Shown here piece by piece: positions 44,324 through 52,888 of a stretch of 64,000 nt of DNA (positions within the stretch are counted from its first letter, which is position 1; every line of letters begins with the position of its first letter). Below the pieces are notes generated by a model that was given only the letters and a program-made list of their open reading frames with translations, ran no database searches and had not been told where the DNA came from. The stretch lies in assembly GCF_035593305.1 (NCBI RefSeq), contig NZ_CP141615.1, positions 2,635,722 through 2,699,721 of the forward strand, written 5' to 3'. The position numbers and the translations under genes are program-made. Origin of the DNA: Limnochorda sp. L945t. GTDB lineage: Bacteria; Bacillota; Limnochordia; Limnochordales; Geochordaceae.

Positions 44324-46359
44324 ACGCCCGGTAGCTGCTCGAGCAGCACCGGTTTGCCCAGGTAGTATCCCTGCCCGAAGCGGACGCCCATGGCCCGCAC
44401 CGCCCTGGCCACCTCTTCGGTCTCCACCGCCTCGGCGACGGTATGGGCCCCGAGCTCCCCGGCCACCCGGCGGATGGCCGCCACGAGACGCTCGTCGAGC
44501 ACGCTGTGGGCCACGCCCCGGACGAGGCTCCCGTCGATCTTGACGTAATCGACCGCCAGGCGCCGGAAGTACCCGAGCGACGAGTACCCGGAGCCGAAGT
44601 CGTCGAGGGCCAGCTGCGCTCCCAGGAGCTTGAGGTTGGCGAAAAAGCGCGCGGTCGCTTCGTCGTCCTCCAGCGAGTGACGCTCGGTGAGTTCCCAGAC
44701 GGTCATGCGGGCAAGCTCGGGCTGGCCTTCGAGCAGGCGGATCACCCGTTCCCGGTAAGCAGGGCGGGAGACCAGGTCGGGCGACAGGTTGATGAAAAGG
44801 CGCTTGCCCTGGAAGGCAGGTAGCTTCCAGCCGTCCGCCACCCACTCCAGTATGCGCTCGTCGACCTCTCCCAGAAGCCCGTACTCCTCCGCCTCCCGGA
44901 TGAACTCCGAGGCCGTCACCAGGCGCTCGCCCAGCACGACCCGGGCCAGCAGCTCGTAGCCGTACACCTCTCCGGTGCCGAGGTCCACGACGGGCTGGAA
45001 GGCCGGGCGCAGCCGCCCGTCCTTGAGGGCGCGGCGCAGCATGTCGCCCTGTCCGAACGAGTGCAACCGCAGCGAGTGGGACGTCTGGTCGAACACCGCG
45101 ATGCCGTCGGAGGCGTTGCGGCTTTGGAGCAACGCCGAGTCCATGGCGGCCTCCAGTTCGGCGTGGGAGCGTCCGTGCTCGGGGTAGGCCACCACGGCGG
45201 CCGTGATGCGGACGGGCACCTGTTCGCCGGCGGCCGTCCGGGCCCAACGCGGCACGTCGTGCACCAGCTGCTCGGCCACGCTCCGGCCCTCGCGGGCCGT
45301 GACGCCGGGCAAGATGACCGCGAACGCGTCGCCCCCCACCCGCCCGATCCGCTCGGTGGGGCGGAAAGCCTCCTGCAGCCGCAGCCCGATTTCGGCCAGG
45401 AGCCGGTCGGCGGCGTCGTGGCCCAGCCGGGCGTTGATCTCTCCGAACCGCTCCAGGTCGAAGACCACCACGGCGAACGGCCGCCCGGCGCCGCGGCTGC
45501 GGTCCACCTCCTCGGCCAGGAGGCGTTCGAAGCGCTGGCGGTTGCAGAGCCCGGTCAGCGGATCGCGGCCCGTGATGGCCTCCAACCGGGCCATCTGCAG
45601 CGCCAGCAGCCGCTCGCTCTCGGCGAGGCTCCGCTCGGCCGACAGCAGCCGTAGCCCGAGCGCCAGAGCGTCGGCAATCTCCGACAGGATGCGGTAGCGC
45701 TCCCCCGTAAAGAGCTCCGAGTCACCCGTGTAGACCGTCAGCACGCCGTACAGGCGCCCCTGCTCCTTGAGGGGAAAGGCCGCCGCGTGGGTGACGCCGG
45801 CCTGCAACAAGTGCCGGCGCCATGGGTCCTCATCCCCCGTCCCGGCGAGGGTCATGGTGTGAGCTTTCCGGGTGTGCAGGGCGCGCCAGGCGGGACCGGT
45901 GGGGTCGGGGTTGGGCACCGGGGGCGCGGGCAGCCCGGCCGGCCCGGCCCAGGCGACCAGGGTCAGAGAGTCTCCGGACTCGCCCGCCACCCCGATCCAT
46001 GCGGCGCTGCACGAGGGGTCCTTCAGGATGGTCTGGCAGGCTTCCTGGAGGAGCTGGTGGGCGTCTTGCCGCTGCGTCACCAGCCGGTGCACCGAGGAAA
46101 GGGCCCTCAGGGTGCGGTTGGTGGCGCGGGCCTGCTGCTCTGCCCGGTACAGGAGCCGGTAGTCACGGCCGATAACCCCGTAGAGCAGCACCGCCGTGAC
46201 CGCCACGAAACCCCAGCCCTTGACCACGCTGACGAGCCCGAGCGAAGGCGTCCCGTGCAGCAGCCGGGTGAGCACCCAGTCCGAGACGAGGATCCAGACG
46301 AGGGCGGTCGCGACGTACGTTGCGACAGGCCGCAGGGCTCGGCGCGACGGTTGGATCAT
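44242..46359 (-). CDS. GAF-GGDEF-EAL signalling protein, cyclase site degenerate
   Basis: A cyclic-di-GMP signalling protein of 705 residues. Two membrane helices occupy residues 10-65, then a GAF-like sensor (about 90-240), a GGDEF domain whose active-site motif reads VGGDAF, and an EAL domain (about 440-680). The fourth residue of GGDEF, needed for catalysis, is alanine, so the cyclase half is probably a regulatory site only. The EAL half reads YELLARV but retains INLSP, ELTER, LDDFGSGYSS, VKIDGSL and GQGYYLG, so phosphodiesterase activity is plausible. Its 3' end overlaps the convergent sorbosone-type gene by 82 bases. Confidence 0.92.
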   Translation of the reverse strand: MIQPSRRALRPVATYVATALVWILVSDWVLTRLLHGTPSLGLVSVVKGWGFVAVTAVLLYGVIGRDYRLLYRAEQQARATNRTLRALSSVHRLVTQRQDAHQLLQEACQTILKDPSCSAAWIGVAGESGDSLTLVAWAGPAGLPAPPVPNPDPTGPAWRALHTRKAHTMTLAGTGDEDPWRRHLLQAGVTHAAAFPLKEQGRLYGVLTVYTGDSELFTGERYRILSEIADALALGLRLLSAERSLAESERLLALQMARLEAITGRDPLTGLCNRQRFERLLAEEVDRSRGAGRPFAVVVFDLERFGEINARLGHDAADRLLAEIGLRLQEAFRPTERIGRVGGDAFAVILPGVTAREGRSVAEQLVHDVPRWARTAAGEQVPVRITAAVVAYPEHGRSHAELEAAMDSALLQSRNASDGIAVFDQTSHSLRLHSFGQGDMLRRALKDGRLRPAFQPVVDLGTGEVYGYELLARVVLGERLVTASEFIREAEEYGLLGEVDERILEWVADGWKLPAFQGKRLFINLSPDLVSRPAYRERVIRLLEGQPELARMTVWELTERHSLEDDEATARFFANLKLLGAQLALDDFGSGYSSLGYFRRLAVDYVKIDGSLVRGVAHSVLDERLVAAIRRVAGELGAHTVAEAVETEEVARAVRAMGVRFGQGYYLGKPVLLEQLPGVQSPHTLSTRSSSGPAEPRPSRLDVPT

Positions 46360-46451
46360 AGCGCTCCCTCGCTACACCCCACCTGCTGCAGCGCAGCCCC
46401 CGGTATGACCCAGTGTACCATTCCTTCGAAACGTCCTCCACTATGTCGAAC

Positions 46452-46472
46452 CACCGCCACCGGGAAGGTGGC
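46452..46472. repeat. Short hairpin ahead of the DHPS-like gene
   Basis: CCGCCACC and GGTGGCGG form a perfect eight-base stem around GGGAA in the 153-base divergent gap. No T-tract follows. It could be a protein site or a transcript structure. Confidence 0.5.
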
Positions 46473-46512
46473 GGTCGCTCTGGCGCCGAACGCCTGCGCC
46501 CGGTGAACCCGG

Positions 46513-47451
46513 ATGATGCAAGACGTGGAGGTAGCCTTCGGACCCCGGCGCTTCCGGTGGGGCAAGCGCACCTACGTCATGGGCGTCCTCAACGTGACGC
46601 GCGACTCCTTCTCGGACGGGGGGCGCTACTTCGACCCGGATCGCGCCAGGGCGCGAGCCCGCCAGATCGTGGAGGAAGGTGCAGACATCCTCGACGTCGG
46701 TGCCGAAAGCGCCCGCCTCGCTGCCGAGAAGCTGGCCCCCGACGAAGAGATCGACCGCCTGGCGCCCCTCGTTGAGTGGGTGGCCCGCCACCTGGACGTC
46801 GCCATCTCCGTCGACACCTACAAGGCGCCGGTGGCCGAGGCGGCGCTTCGGGCGGGCGCCCACATCGTCAACGACATCAGCGGCCTGCACGCCGATCCCG
46901 CCATGGCGCCGGTGGTGGCGCGCCACGGAGCCGGGGTCGTGCTCATGCACCTGCAGGGGACGGCCCGCAGACCGGCGGAGCACCCGGCGTACCGCGACGT
47001 GGTGGAGGAGGTGCTGGCCTACCTGCGGCAGGCCTGCGTGCGGGCCCGTCAGGCCGGCATCGACCCTTCCCGGATCCTGGTCGACCCGGGCATCGGGGTC
47101 GGCAAGCTCACCGAGCACAACCTCGCGTTGCTGCGGGCAGTGCCGGAGATCAAGCGCCTGGGTCACCCGGTGCTGGTGGGGCATTCCCGCACCAGCGTCA
47201 TCGGCAACCTGATCGAGGCTCCCATCGGCGAGCGGCTCGAGGGGACGCTGGGCGCCACGGCGGCCCTGGTGGCGCTGGGCGCCGACGTCGTGCGGGTGCA
47301 TGACGTCGGGGCCAACGTGCGGGCCGCGCGGGTCGCCGACGCCATCTTGCGAGGCTGGCAGCCCCCCTGGGAAGACTGGTCGTTCGACGCGGTCACGGGG
47401 GAGCAGCGGCGGCCGCTGCACACCCTGCGGGAACTGGCCGCTCGAGACTGA
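46513..47451 (+). CDS. Dihydropteroate synthase-like protein, altered active site
   Basis: A TIM-barrel of the pterin-binding family, 312 residues. VMGVLNVTRDSFSDGG is the DHPS start, but the usual Pro after Thr is Arg. The GGESTRPG loop reads VGAESARLAAE, and the SRK motif that holds pterin and pyrophosphate is GHSRTSVIG, so its lysine is lost. VNDISGLHADP, VDPGIGVGKL and VRVHDVG remain. A full DHPS is encoded at 48059, so this copy may have a different substrate or be regulatory. The start is uncertain: ATGs at 46513 and 46516 have no strong ribosome site. Confidence 0.8.
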   Translation: MMQDVEVAFGPRRFRWGKRTYVMGVLNVTRDSFSDGGRYFDPDRARARARQIVEEGADILDVGAESARLAAEKLAPDEEIDRLAPLVEWVARHLDVAISVDTYKAPVAEAALRAGAHIVNDISGLHADPAMAPVVARHGAGVVLMHLQGTARRPAEHPAYRDVVEEVLAYLRQACVRARQAGIDPSRILVDPGIGVGKLTEHNLALLRAVPEIKRLGHPVLVGHSRTSVIGNLIEAPIGERLEGTLGATAALVALGADVVRVHDVGANVRAARVADAILRGWQPPWEDWSFDAVTGEQRRPLHTLRELAARD

Positions 47452-47477
47452 ACGCCGCCCCGGGTCGAGCGGCGTTC
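47450..47477 (+). terminator. Hairpin at the end of the DHPS-like gene
   Basis: GAACGCCGC at 47450-47458 pairs with GCGGCGTTC at 47469-47477 around a ten-base loop. The stem overlaps the DHPS-like stop codon. The expected T-tract is missing, so termination is only probable. The convergent folK gene ends 50 bases later. Confidence 0.45.
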
Positions 47478-47526
47478 GGAACTGAGCGCCGCTCGGGATG
47501 GAACGAAGAGGTTCGGCCGAACGGGC

Positions 47527-48060
47527 TCAGAGGCCGGGCAACGAGCGCCGGCCGCCCTCCGGCAACGCCCCCGCCGGCCGCACCTCGTCGCCCACGTCGC
47601 CCAGGGCGGCCAGGTGGTCGGCGACGGTGCGGCCGGCCACCACGAGGCCGGGCGCGATCTCGGCCAGCGGTACCAGGACGAAGGCCCGCTGCAGCATCCT
47701 CGGGTGCGGGAGGGTGAGCTCGGGGTCCCGGAGCGTGAGGTGGTCGTACACCAGGAGGTCGATGTCGACGGTCCTGGGCCCCCAGCGCACGGTGCGCACT
47801 CGCCCGAGCCGGCTCTCGATGGCCAGGGCGTGCAAGAGCAGGGAGCGCGGGTCGAGGGCCGTCTCCAGGAGGGCCACCGCGTTGAGGAAATCGGGCTGGC
47901 CGGCCAGCCCCCAGGGCTTCGTCTCGTAAAGGGACGACACCCGGGCTACGGTAGTGCGGGGGAGCGCCGCGAGCATCTCCACCGCCCGGGCCAGGTGCCC
48001 TGCCCGGTCCCCCAGGTTGGAGCCCAGTCCGACATACACCGGCACGGAGGGATCGTCCAT
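47527..48060 (-). CDS. folK: HPPK, hydroxymethyldihydropterin pyrophosphokinase
   Basis: FolK activates 6-hydroxymethyl-7,8-dihydropterin with ATP for folate synthesis. The 177-residue protein has YVGLGSNLGDRAGHL at the start, SSLYETKPWG and PDFLNAVALLET, and RWGPRTVDIDLLVYD with the magnesium-binding aspartates and LPHPRMLQRAFVLVPL. The ATG at 48060 is only about seven bases from the expected start point of an extended -10 box, so the leader is very short. It is divergent from folP-folB, whose ATG shares the same CCATGG. Confidence 0.93.
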   Translation of the reverse strand: MDDPSVPVYVGLGSNLGDRAGHLARAVEMLAALPRTTVARVSSLYETKPWGLAGQPDFLNAVALLETALDPRSLLLHALAIESRLGRVRTVRWGPRTVDIDLLVYDHLTLRDPELTLPHPRMLQRAFVLVPLAEIAPGLVVAGRTVADHLAALGDVGDEVRPAGALPEGGRRSLPGL

Positions 48061-49372
48061 GGCTTTCACCGGCATTGTAGCACCGCTCGGGGAGCCCCGG
48101 GCTCCACGGTTCCTGGAGATGCCCCGCGCCCGGCTGGCGCTCGGGGCACGGACTTACGTCATGGGGGTGCTCAACGTGACCCCCGACTCGTTTTCGGACG
48201 GCGAGGCGTACTTCGACGCCCGCCTGGCCATCCGCCGGGCCCTGGAGATGGCCGAGGAGGGCGCCGACCTCATCGACGTCGGCGGCGAGTCGACCCGCCC
48301 GGGGGCCGAGGAGGTGCCCGAGGAGGAGGAGCTGCGGCGGGTGCTGCCCGTCATCGAGGCGGTCGCCGCCCGGCTCGACGTGCCGATCTCCATCGACACC
48401 CGCAAGGCCCGGGTTGCCCGGGAGGCGGTGCAGGCGGGGGCGCAGATGGTCAACGACGTCTCCGGGCTGGCCTTCGACCCGAGGATGGCCGAAACCGTCG
48501 CCAGCCTCGGAGTCCCGGTGGTCGTCATGCATACCCGGGGCACTCCCGCCACCATGCAAAAGTTCGCAGAGTACGGCGACGTGGTGGAAGAGTCGGCCCG
48601 GGAACTGGCAGAGCGGGTGGAGCTCGCGCTGAAGGCCGGCATCTCGCCCGAGCGCATCGTGGTCGACCCCGGCTTCGGCTTCGCCAAGACGGTCGCCCAC
48701 AACTACCGCCTGCTCGCCCGCCTGCGGGAGTGGCACGAGCACGTGCACCTGCGCCTGCCGGGTGCACCGCCCTTCCCGCTGCTCGTCGGGACGTCGCGCA
48801 AGACGTTCATCGGGAGGGTGCTCGGCAACGCGCCGCCCCTCGAGCGCCTGGAGGGTACGGCGGCCACGGTGGCGCTCGCCATCGCCGGCGGGGCCGACAT
48901 CGTGCGGGTGCACGACGTCCGGTCCATGGTGCGCCTCGCCCGGGTCGCCGACGCGGCCGTCCGGGCAGGCGGCCGGCCGCACCTCGTGCCCCGCGCCTCG
49001 GAGCTCACCGTCAGCATCGAGGGGATGAGCTTCTCGGCGCGCCACGGGGTCTACGAGCAGGAGCGCTCGGGCCCGCCCCAGCCGTTCGTGGTCGACGTGA
49101 CGCTCTGGCTGAAGGCGGAGCCGGCCGCCGACGCGCTGGACGAGACCGTGGACTACTCGAAGGTCTGGACGTGGGTCCAGGAGATCGTCGCCGGCGGGCC
49201 TCCCACCCAGCTCATCGAAACCCTGGCGGCCCGCGTCGCCGACGCCATCGAAAGCCGTACCCGGGGGAGGCTGCGGCGGATCCGGGTGCGCGTCCACAAG
49301 CCCGCCGCCCCCATGCCCGGCCCCGTGCAAGACGTGGCGGCCACCGTCGAGCGCACCTTGAGCGGTGGCTGA
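48059..49372 (+). CDS. folP: Dihydropteroate synthase fused to dihydroneopterin aldolase
   Basis: Residues about 1-300 are DHPS: VMGVLNVTPDSFSDGEAYFD, DVGGESTRPG, VNDVSGLAFDP, VDPGFGFAKTV and GTSRKTFIGRVLG all intact. Residues 316-435 are a FolB-type aldolase (IEGMSFSARHGVYEQER, DETVDYSKVWTWVQEI, LIETLAARVADAI). The single 437-residue protein thus makes hydroxymethyl-dihydropterin from dihydroneopterin and joins it to pABA. The ATG at 48059 has GGAGGG seven bases ahead; an ATG at 48119 lacks this. It shares the CCATGG with the divergent folK, and folK supplies the missing middle step. Confidence 0.93.
   Translation: MAFTGIVAPLGEPRAPRFLEMPRARLALGARTYVMGVLNVTPDSFSDGEAYFDARLAIRRALEMAEEGADLIDVGGESTRPGAEEVPEEEELRRVLPVIEAVAARLDVPISIDTRKARVAREAVQAGAQMVNDVSGLAFDPRMAETVASLGVPVVVMHTRGTPATMQKFAEYGDVVEESARELAERVELALKAGISPERIVVDPGFGFAKTVAHNYRLLARLREWHEHVHLRLPGAPPFPLLVGTSRKTFIGRVLGNAPPLERLEGTAATVALAIAGGADIVRVHDVRSMVRLARVADAAVRAGGRPHLVPRASELTVSIEGMSFSARHGVYEQERSGPPQPFVVDVTLWLKAEPAADALDETVDYSKVWTWVQEIVAGGPPTQLIETLAARVADAIESRTRGRLRRIRVRVHKPAAPMPGPVQDVAATVERTLSGG
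48074..48082 (-). promoter_or_regulatory. Extended -10 promoter of folK
   Basis: On the minus strand the bases read TGCTACAAT: TACAAT at 48079-48074 preceded by an extended TG. The start point would be near 48067, seven bases before the folK ATG at 48060. It lies inside the first codons of folP-folB on the other strand. Confidence 0.55.
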
Positions 49373-49420
49373 AAGGAAGCGAGGAAGCCTGCCCCCGGGT
49401 ACGCTCGACCGGCCTCCCTC

Positions 49421-50800
49421 TCAGCCGGAGCGGGCCACGCTGCGGCGCAGGACGTGCTGCACGAAGGCGCGGGCCGTGTCGCCGCAGGTGCGGGTCGGCC
49501 AGTCGACCGACTCCTTCAGGCCGCTTCGCACCCGCTCCCGGAGCTCCGCAAACCGCCGCTGCAGCGCCTGCCGGTCTGCGCTTGCATCGCCCATCCACGA
49601 GAGCGCGCCATCGGTCACGATGAGATCGACGGCAGCCTCCAGCAGCTCGGTCCACCGGCCCATGTCCTCGATCCACGGCCGCATGTCGGCCAGCACGGGG
49701 TGGCGCTCCGCCCCCTGCCGCAACGCCGCATACGCCTGGCGCAGCTCGGCGATCCCCTGCTGGAGCTCGCGCAGGCCCTCTTCGAAGTGGAAGCTCCCGG
49801 TCAGCTCCTCGAACCGCCGGAAAAGGCCGACCAGCCACGGCGGCTCCTCGGGGGCGAGCGGCGTGATGCTGGCGCACCGGGCGAGCGTGCCCAGCGCCTG
49901 CACGAGCGCCTCGTCTCCGCCGAGGAGTTGCCGAGCGCCTTCCGACCACGCCTGCTCCGGGTCGTAACGAGACGGCGCCTGCAAGTACCGCCCGATGGTG
50001 AAGAGCGCAAGGCGCGAGGCGTACGGCTGATTCATGGGGTTGGCGAAGATGCCGCGCAGGATCCCGTCCAGGTGAGCCCCACGGCCGGTGTAAGGGCCGA
50101 TGTGGAGCTCCGGCGCCATGTGGGCGTCGTTGACGGGGTAGTTGTCCCACAAGAGCGGCGGCCGGCGCATGACCTCCGCCACCCGGCGGGCGTGCTCGTC
50201 CGGCACCTCCCGGGAGCAGACGGCGGGGCCCGTCCAGAAGAGATCGACGGCCGGGTCCAGCCGCTCCCCGAGCTCCCGCAGGTAAGGCACGTCCGGGTCG
50301 CCGCAGTAATGGGTGGGGCAGACCATCAACTGGAGCCCCCGGGGCTGCATCCGCCGCCACAGCCGCCCTGCGAAGTCGGCCTGAGCCTCCGCCAGAGTCG
50401 CGTACGCCCGGCGGTCCTCCTCGTGCCCCAGCGCCGGCGGGATGTCGTCGAAAAAGAGCCCGAACGCCCGCACCCCTATCCCCACGAACGCCTCGAGCTT
50501 GGCCCACAGCCGGTCGAGCTCCGCCGGGTCGGAGTAGACCAGGGACAGCCCGGGGCTGATGGCCACCATCCACTCGACTCCGCTCGCCCGCCCGGCCCGC
50601 ACCAGCTCCTCGAACCGCCGCATGGCCTCGGGCGGGTACGGCTCGCGCCACCGGTCCCGGTGCAGCGGGTCGTCCTTGGGTGCATACAGGTACGCGTTGA
50701 AATGATGCCTGCCCAGCCAGTCGATCGTGTCGAGCCGCTGCTCGTGGGTCCAGGGACGCCCGTAAAACCCCTCGACGACCCCCCGCCACACCAGCGCCAT
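49421..50800 (-). CDS. GH84-family beta-N-acetylglucosaminidase-like protein
   Basis: The 459-residue protein opens with RGVVEGFYGRPWTHEQRLD, the GH84 (O-GlcNAcase/hyaluronidase) start, and has GLFFDDIPPAL with the paired catalytic aspartates near residue 120. Members remove beta-linked GlcNAc from glycans or proteins. No signal peptide is seen, so it may act in the cytoplasm on scavenged sugars. The ATG at 50800 is chosen because homologous sequence starts there. It is last in the S9-GH84 pair on this strand. Confidence 0.88.
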   Translation of the reverse strand: MALVWRGVVEGFYGRPWTHEQRLDTIDWLGRHHFNAYLYAPKDDPLHRDRWREPYPPEAMRRFEELVRAGRASGVEWMVAISPGLSLVYSDPAELDRLWAKLEAFVGIGVRAFGLFFDDIPPALGHEEDRRAYATLAEAQADFAGRLWRRMQPRGLQLMVCPTHYCGDPDVPYLRELGERLDPAVDLFWTGPAVCSREVPDEHARRVAEVMRRPPLLWDNYPVNDAHMAPELHIGPYTGRGAHLDGILRGIFANPMNQPYASRLALFTIGRYLQAPSRYDPEQAWSEGARQLLGGDEALVQALGTLARCASITPLAPEEPPWLVGLFRRFEELTGSFHFEEGLRELQQGIAELRQAYAALRQGAERHPVLADMRPWIEDMGRWTELLEAAVDLIVTDGALSWMGDASADRQALQRRFAELRERVRSGLKESVDWPTRTCGDTARAFVQHVLRRSVARSG

Positions 50801-50945
50801 CCCGTCACCCCCGCCCTCCCTGCCTTTTCCGCCTTGCTCCGCCGCGCCCGCGCGCCCCCACCGGCCCATTTCTCGGACGGAGCACCCACCTCCTCCGGTC
50901 GCGCGGCCCGCCGCCCTGCGCAGGGCACGCCCGGGCAGGCCACCG

Positions 50946-52883
50946 TCAGGCAAAGACGACGTATCGCCTCAGGAAGGCCTCGAGCGCGGCGTAGTACGCC
51001 TCCACGGTCTCCCGCTTGCGCCACCCGTGCCCTTCGCCCGGGTAGACGTGGTACTCGTGCGGCACACCGCGGCGCCGCAGCGCTTCGACGAGGGCATCCG
51101 CCTGGCTTCGCGGCACGACCCGGTCCTCGTCGCCCTGGAAGATGGCCAGCGGGTCCCGGATCCGGTCGGCCGCGAAAAGCGGCGAACGCTCCCGGTATGC
51201 GGCCGCCGCCTCCGGAAGCGGGCCCACCAGGGAATCCGTGTAGTGCGCCTCGAACTTGTGCGTCTGGCTGGCCAACAGAAAGAGGTCCGTGACCCCGCTG
51301 GCCGAGACGCCCGCCCGGAAGAAGCCCGGGTGCTCGGCCAGCGCCCTCAGCACGGTGTACCCGCCGGCGCTGCCGCCCATGATCACCATGCGCTCGCGGT
51401 CGACGAGCCCCTCTTGCGCGAGCCGGGCCGCGCCGCTCACGGCATCCTCCACGTCGAGCACGCCCCAGCGGCCCTTCAGCGCCTCCCGGTAGGCTCGCCC
51501 GTACCCCGCGCTCCCCCGGTAGTCGACGTCCAGCACGGCGTATCCCCGGCTGGTCATGAACGCCACCTCCGGCGCCCATCCCGGTGTCGCCTGGGAGGTC
51601 GGGCCGCCGTGCACCCGTACGACGAGCGGCGGGCGCCCCTTGCCCGTGTACTGCGGGTTGGCCGGGCGGTAGAAAAGCCCATGGACCTCCCCGCCGTCCG
51701 GGGCGATCCAGCGCCGGTGTTCCGGCCACGAAAAATACCCATCCGGGACGTCCTCCGCCTGTGAACGGGCCACCACCGCCGCGGGCCTGCCGGGCTCCAT
51801 GACCACGACCCTTCGCGGAACGGCCGGCGATGAGGCCAGGAGCGCGATCCGGCCGCGGCCAGGATCCACGGCCAGTTGCTGCAACACGGTGTAGCCGGCC
51901 GGATGCCCGCCCGGTCGCTCCTCTCCGGCCTTTCCCTCCCGGGGCTCTCCCTCGACGACGGGCACCGGGTGGGCCCTGCGCGCCGCGAGATCGTAAGCCC
52001 AAAGCTCGACCCTCCCCTCGCGGCTTCGCAGGAAGTAGACCGCGCCGCCTCCGGGGCTCCACCCCAGCGTGCGCATGCCCTGGCGCCAGTTGCGCAGTCC
52101 GTGCTCGGCCTCTTCCCGGTGGGCGAGCTCCGACCGTCCGGTCTCGAGGTCGCAGAGGTGGAGGTTGGCCCACCCCGTCTCGTCGCTGACGTAGGCGAGC
52201 CACCGCCCGTCCGGCGAGAAGGCAGGCTGGAACACCTCCACGTCGTCGCCGCCCGCGACCGTTTCGACCCGTGAGACGACGGGCAGGCCGCGGGGGCCCT
52301 CCTCCAGATGAGCCAGGCGCAACTCACTCCCGTCCCACGGCATCCGCGGATGGTTCCACGAGACGAAGGCGAGCATGCGGCCCGAAGGATGCCACGCAGG
52401 CTGTGCGTAGAAGTCGGCGCCGTCCACCAGCTCCTGCGGCCAGCGCTCCCCCCGGACGTCGACGATCGCCAGCACGTCGCGGCCTTCATAGCTGTGCACG
52501 AAGACCACCCAGCGCCCGTCCGGGGAGACCTGAGGAGACGCCGCCGCGCCGAACGCGGGGGTCAGGGCCCGGGCCACGCCCTTCCCGAGGGGTTTACGGT
52601 ACAGCCGTCCCTCCCGAGAGACGTAGTACACCTGGCCGCCCTGCACGGTGAAGTCGCCGCCGCCGTACCCGACCGCGGCCCGCACCGAGTGTTCGACGGT
52701 GAGCTGCCGCGCCCCCTCGCCGGCGGCGCCGGCGGCCATGAGCACTCCCACGCCCGATCGTTCCTCATGCCAGACGAGCTGCCCGGTCTCGTCGTCCCAG
52801 GCCACGTCGGTGAGGGTGACGCCGCCGGCCATGCGCGCCGGCGACAGGGGACTTTCCCATAGCCCGTAAGGAGCCTCGGTCAT
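50946..52883 (-). CDS. S9-family (prolyl oligopeptidase-type) serine peptidase
   Basis: A 645-residue two-domain peptidase. The first 400 residues form a beta-propeller with WD40-like PD40 strands (ASPQVSPDGRWVVFVHSYEG; FSPDGRWLAYVSDE). The alpha/beta-hydrolase half carries the nucleophile in MGGSAGGYTVL, the aspartate in FQGDEDRVVP and the histidine in GEGHGW. It should cut short peptides. The ATG at 52883 or an in-frame GTG at 52892 that overlaps the MFS stop as GTGA can start it. It is probably co-transcribed with the MFS gene. Confidence 0.92.
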   Translation of the reverse strand: MTEAPYGLWESPLSPARMAGGVTLTDVAWDDETGQLVWHEERSGVGVLMAAGAAGEGARQLTVEHSVRAAVGYGGGDFTVQGGQVYYVSREGRLYRKPLGKGVARALTPAFGAAASPQVSPDGRWVVFVHSYEGRDVLAIVDVRGERWPQELVDGADFYAQPAWHPSGRMLAFVSWNHPRMPWDGSELRLAHLEEGPRGLPVVSRVETVAGGDDVEVFQPAFSPDGRWLAYVSDETGWANLHLCDLETGRSELAHREEAEHGLRNWRQGMRTLGWSPGGGAVYFLRSREGRVELWAYDLAARRAHPVPVVEGEPREGKAGEERPGGHPAGYTVLQQLAVDPGRGRIALLASSPAVPRRVVVMEPGRPAAVVARSQAEDVPDGYFSWPEHRRWIAPDGGEVHGLFYRPANPQYTGKGRPPLVVRVHGGPTSQATPGWAPEVAFMTSRGYAVLDVDYRGSAGYGRAYREALKGRWGVLDVEDAVSGAARLAQEGLVDRERMVIMGGSAGGYTVLRALAEHPGFFRAGVSASGVTDLFLLASQTHKFEAHYTDSLVGPLPEAAAAYRERSPLFAADRIRDPLAIFQGDEDRVVPRSQADALVEALRRRGVPHEYHVYPGEGHGWRKRETVEAYYAALEAFLRRYVVFA

Positions 52884-52888
52884 CGCAT

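Noticed and set aside
46360-46512. A tetrahydrofolate riboswitch ahead of the DHPS-like gene
   Set aside because: Only a simple eight-base hairpin is present; no match to the conserved THF core.
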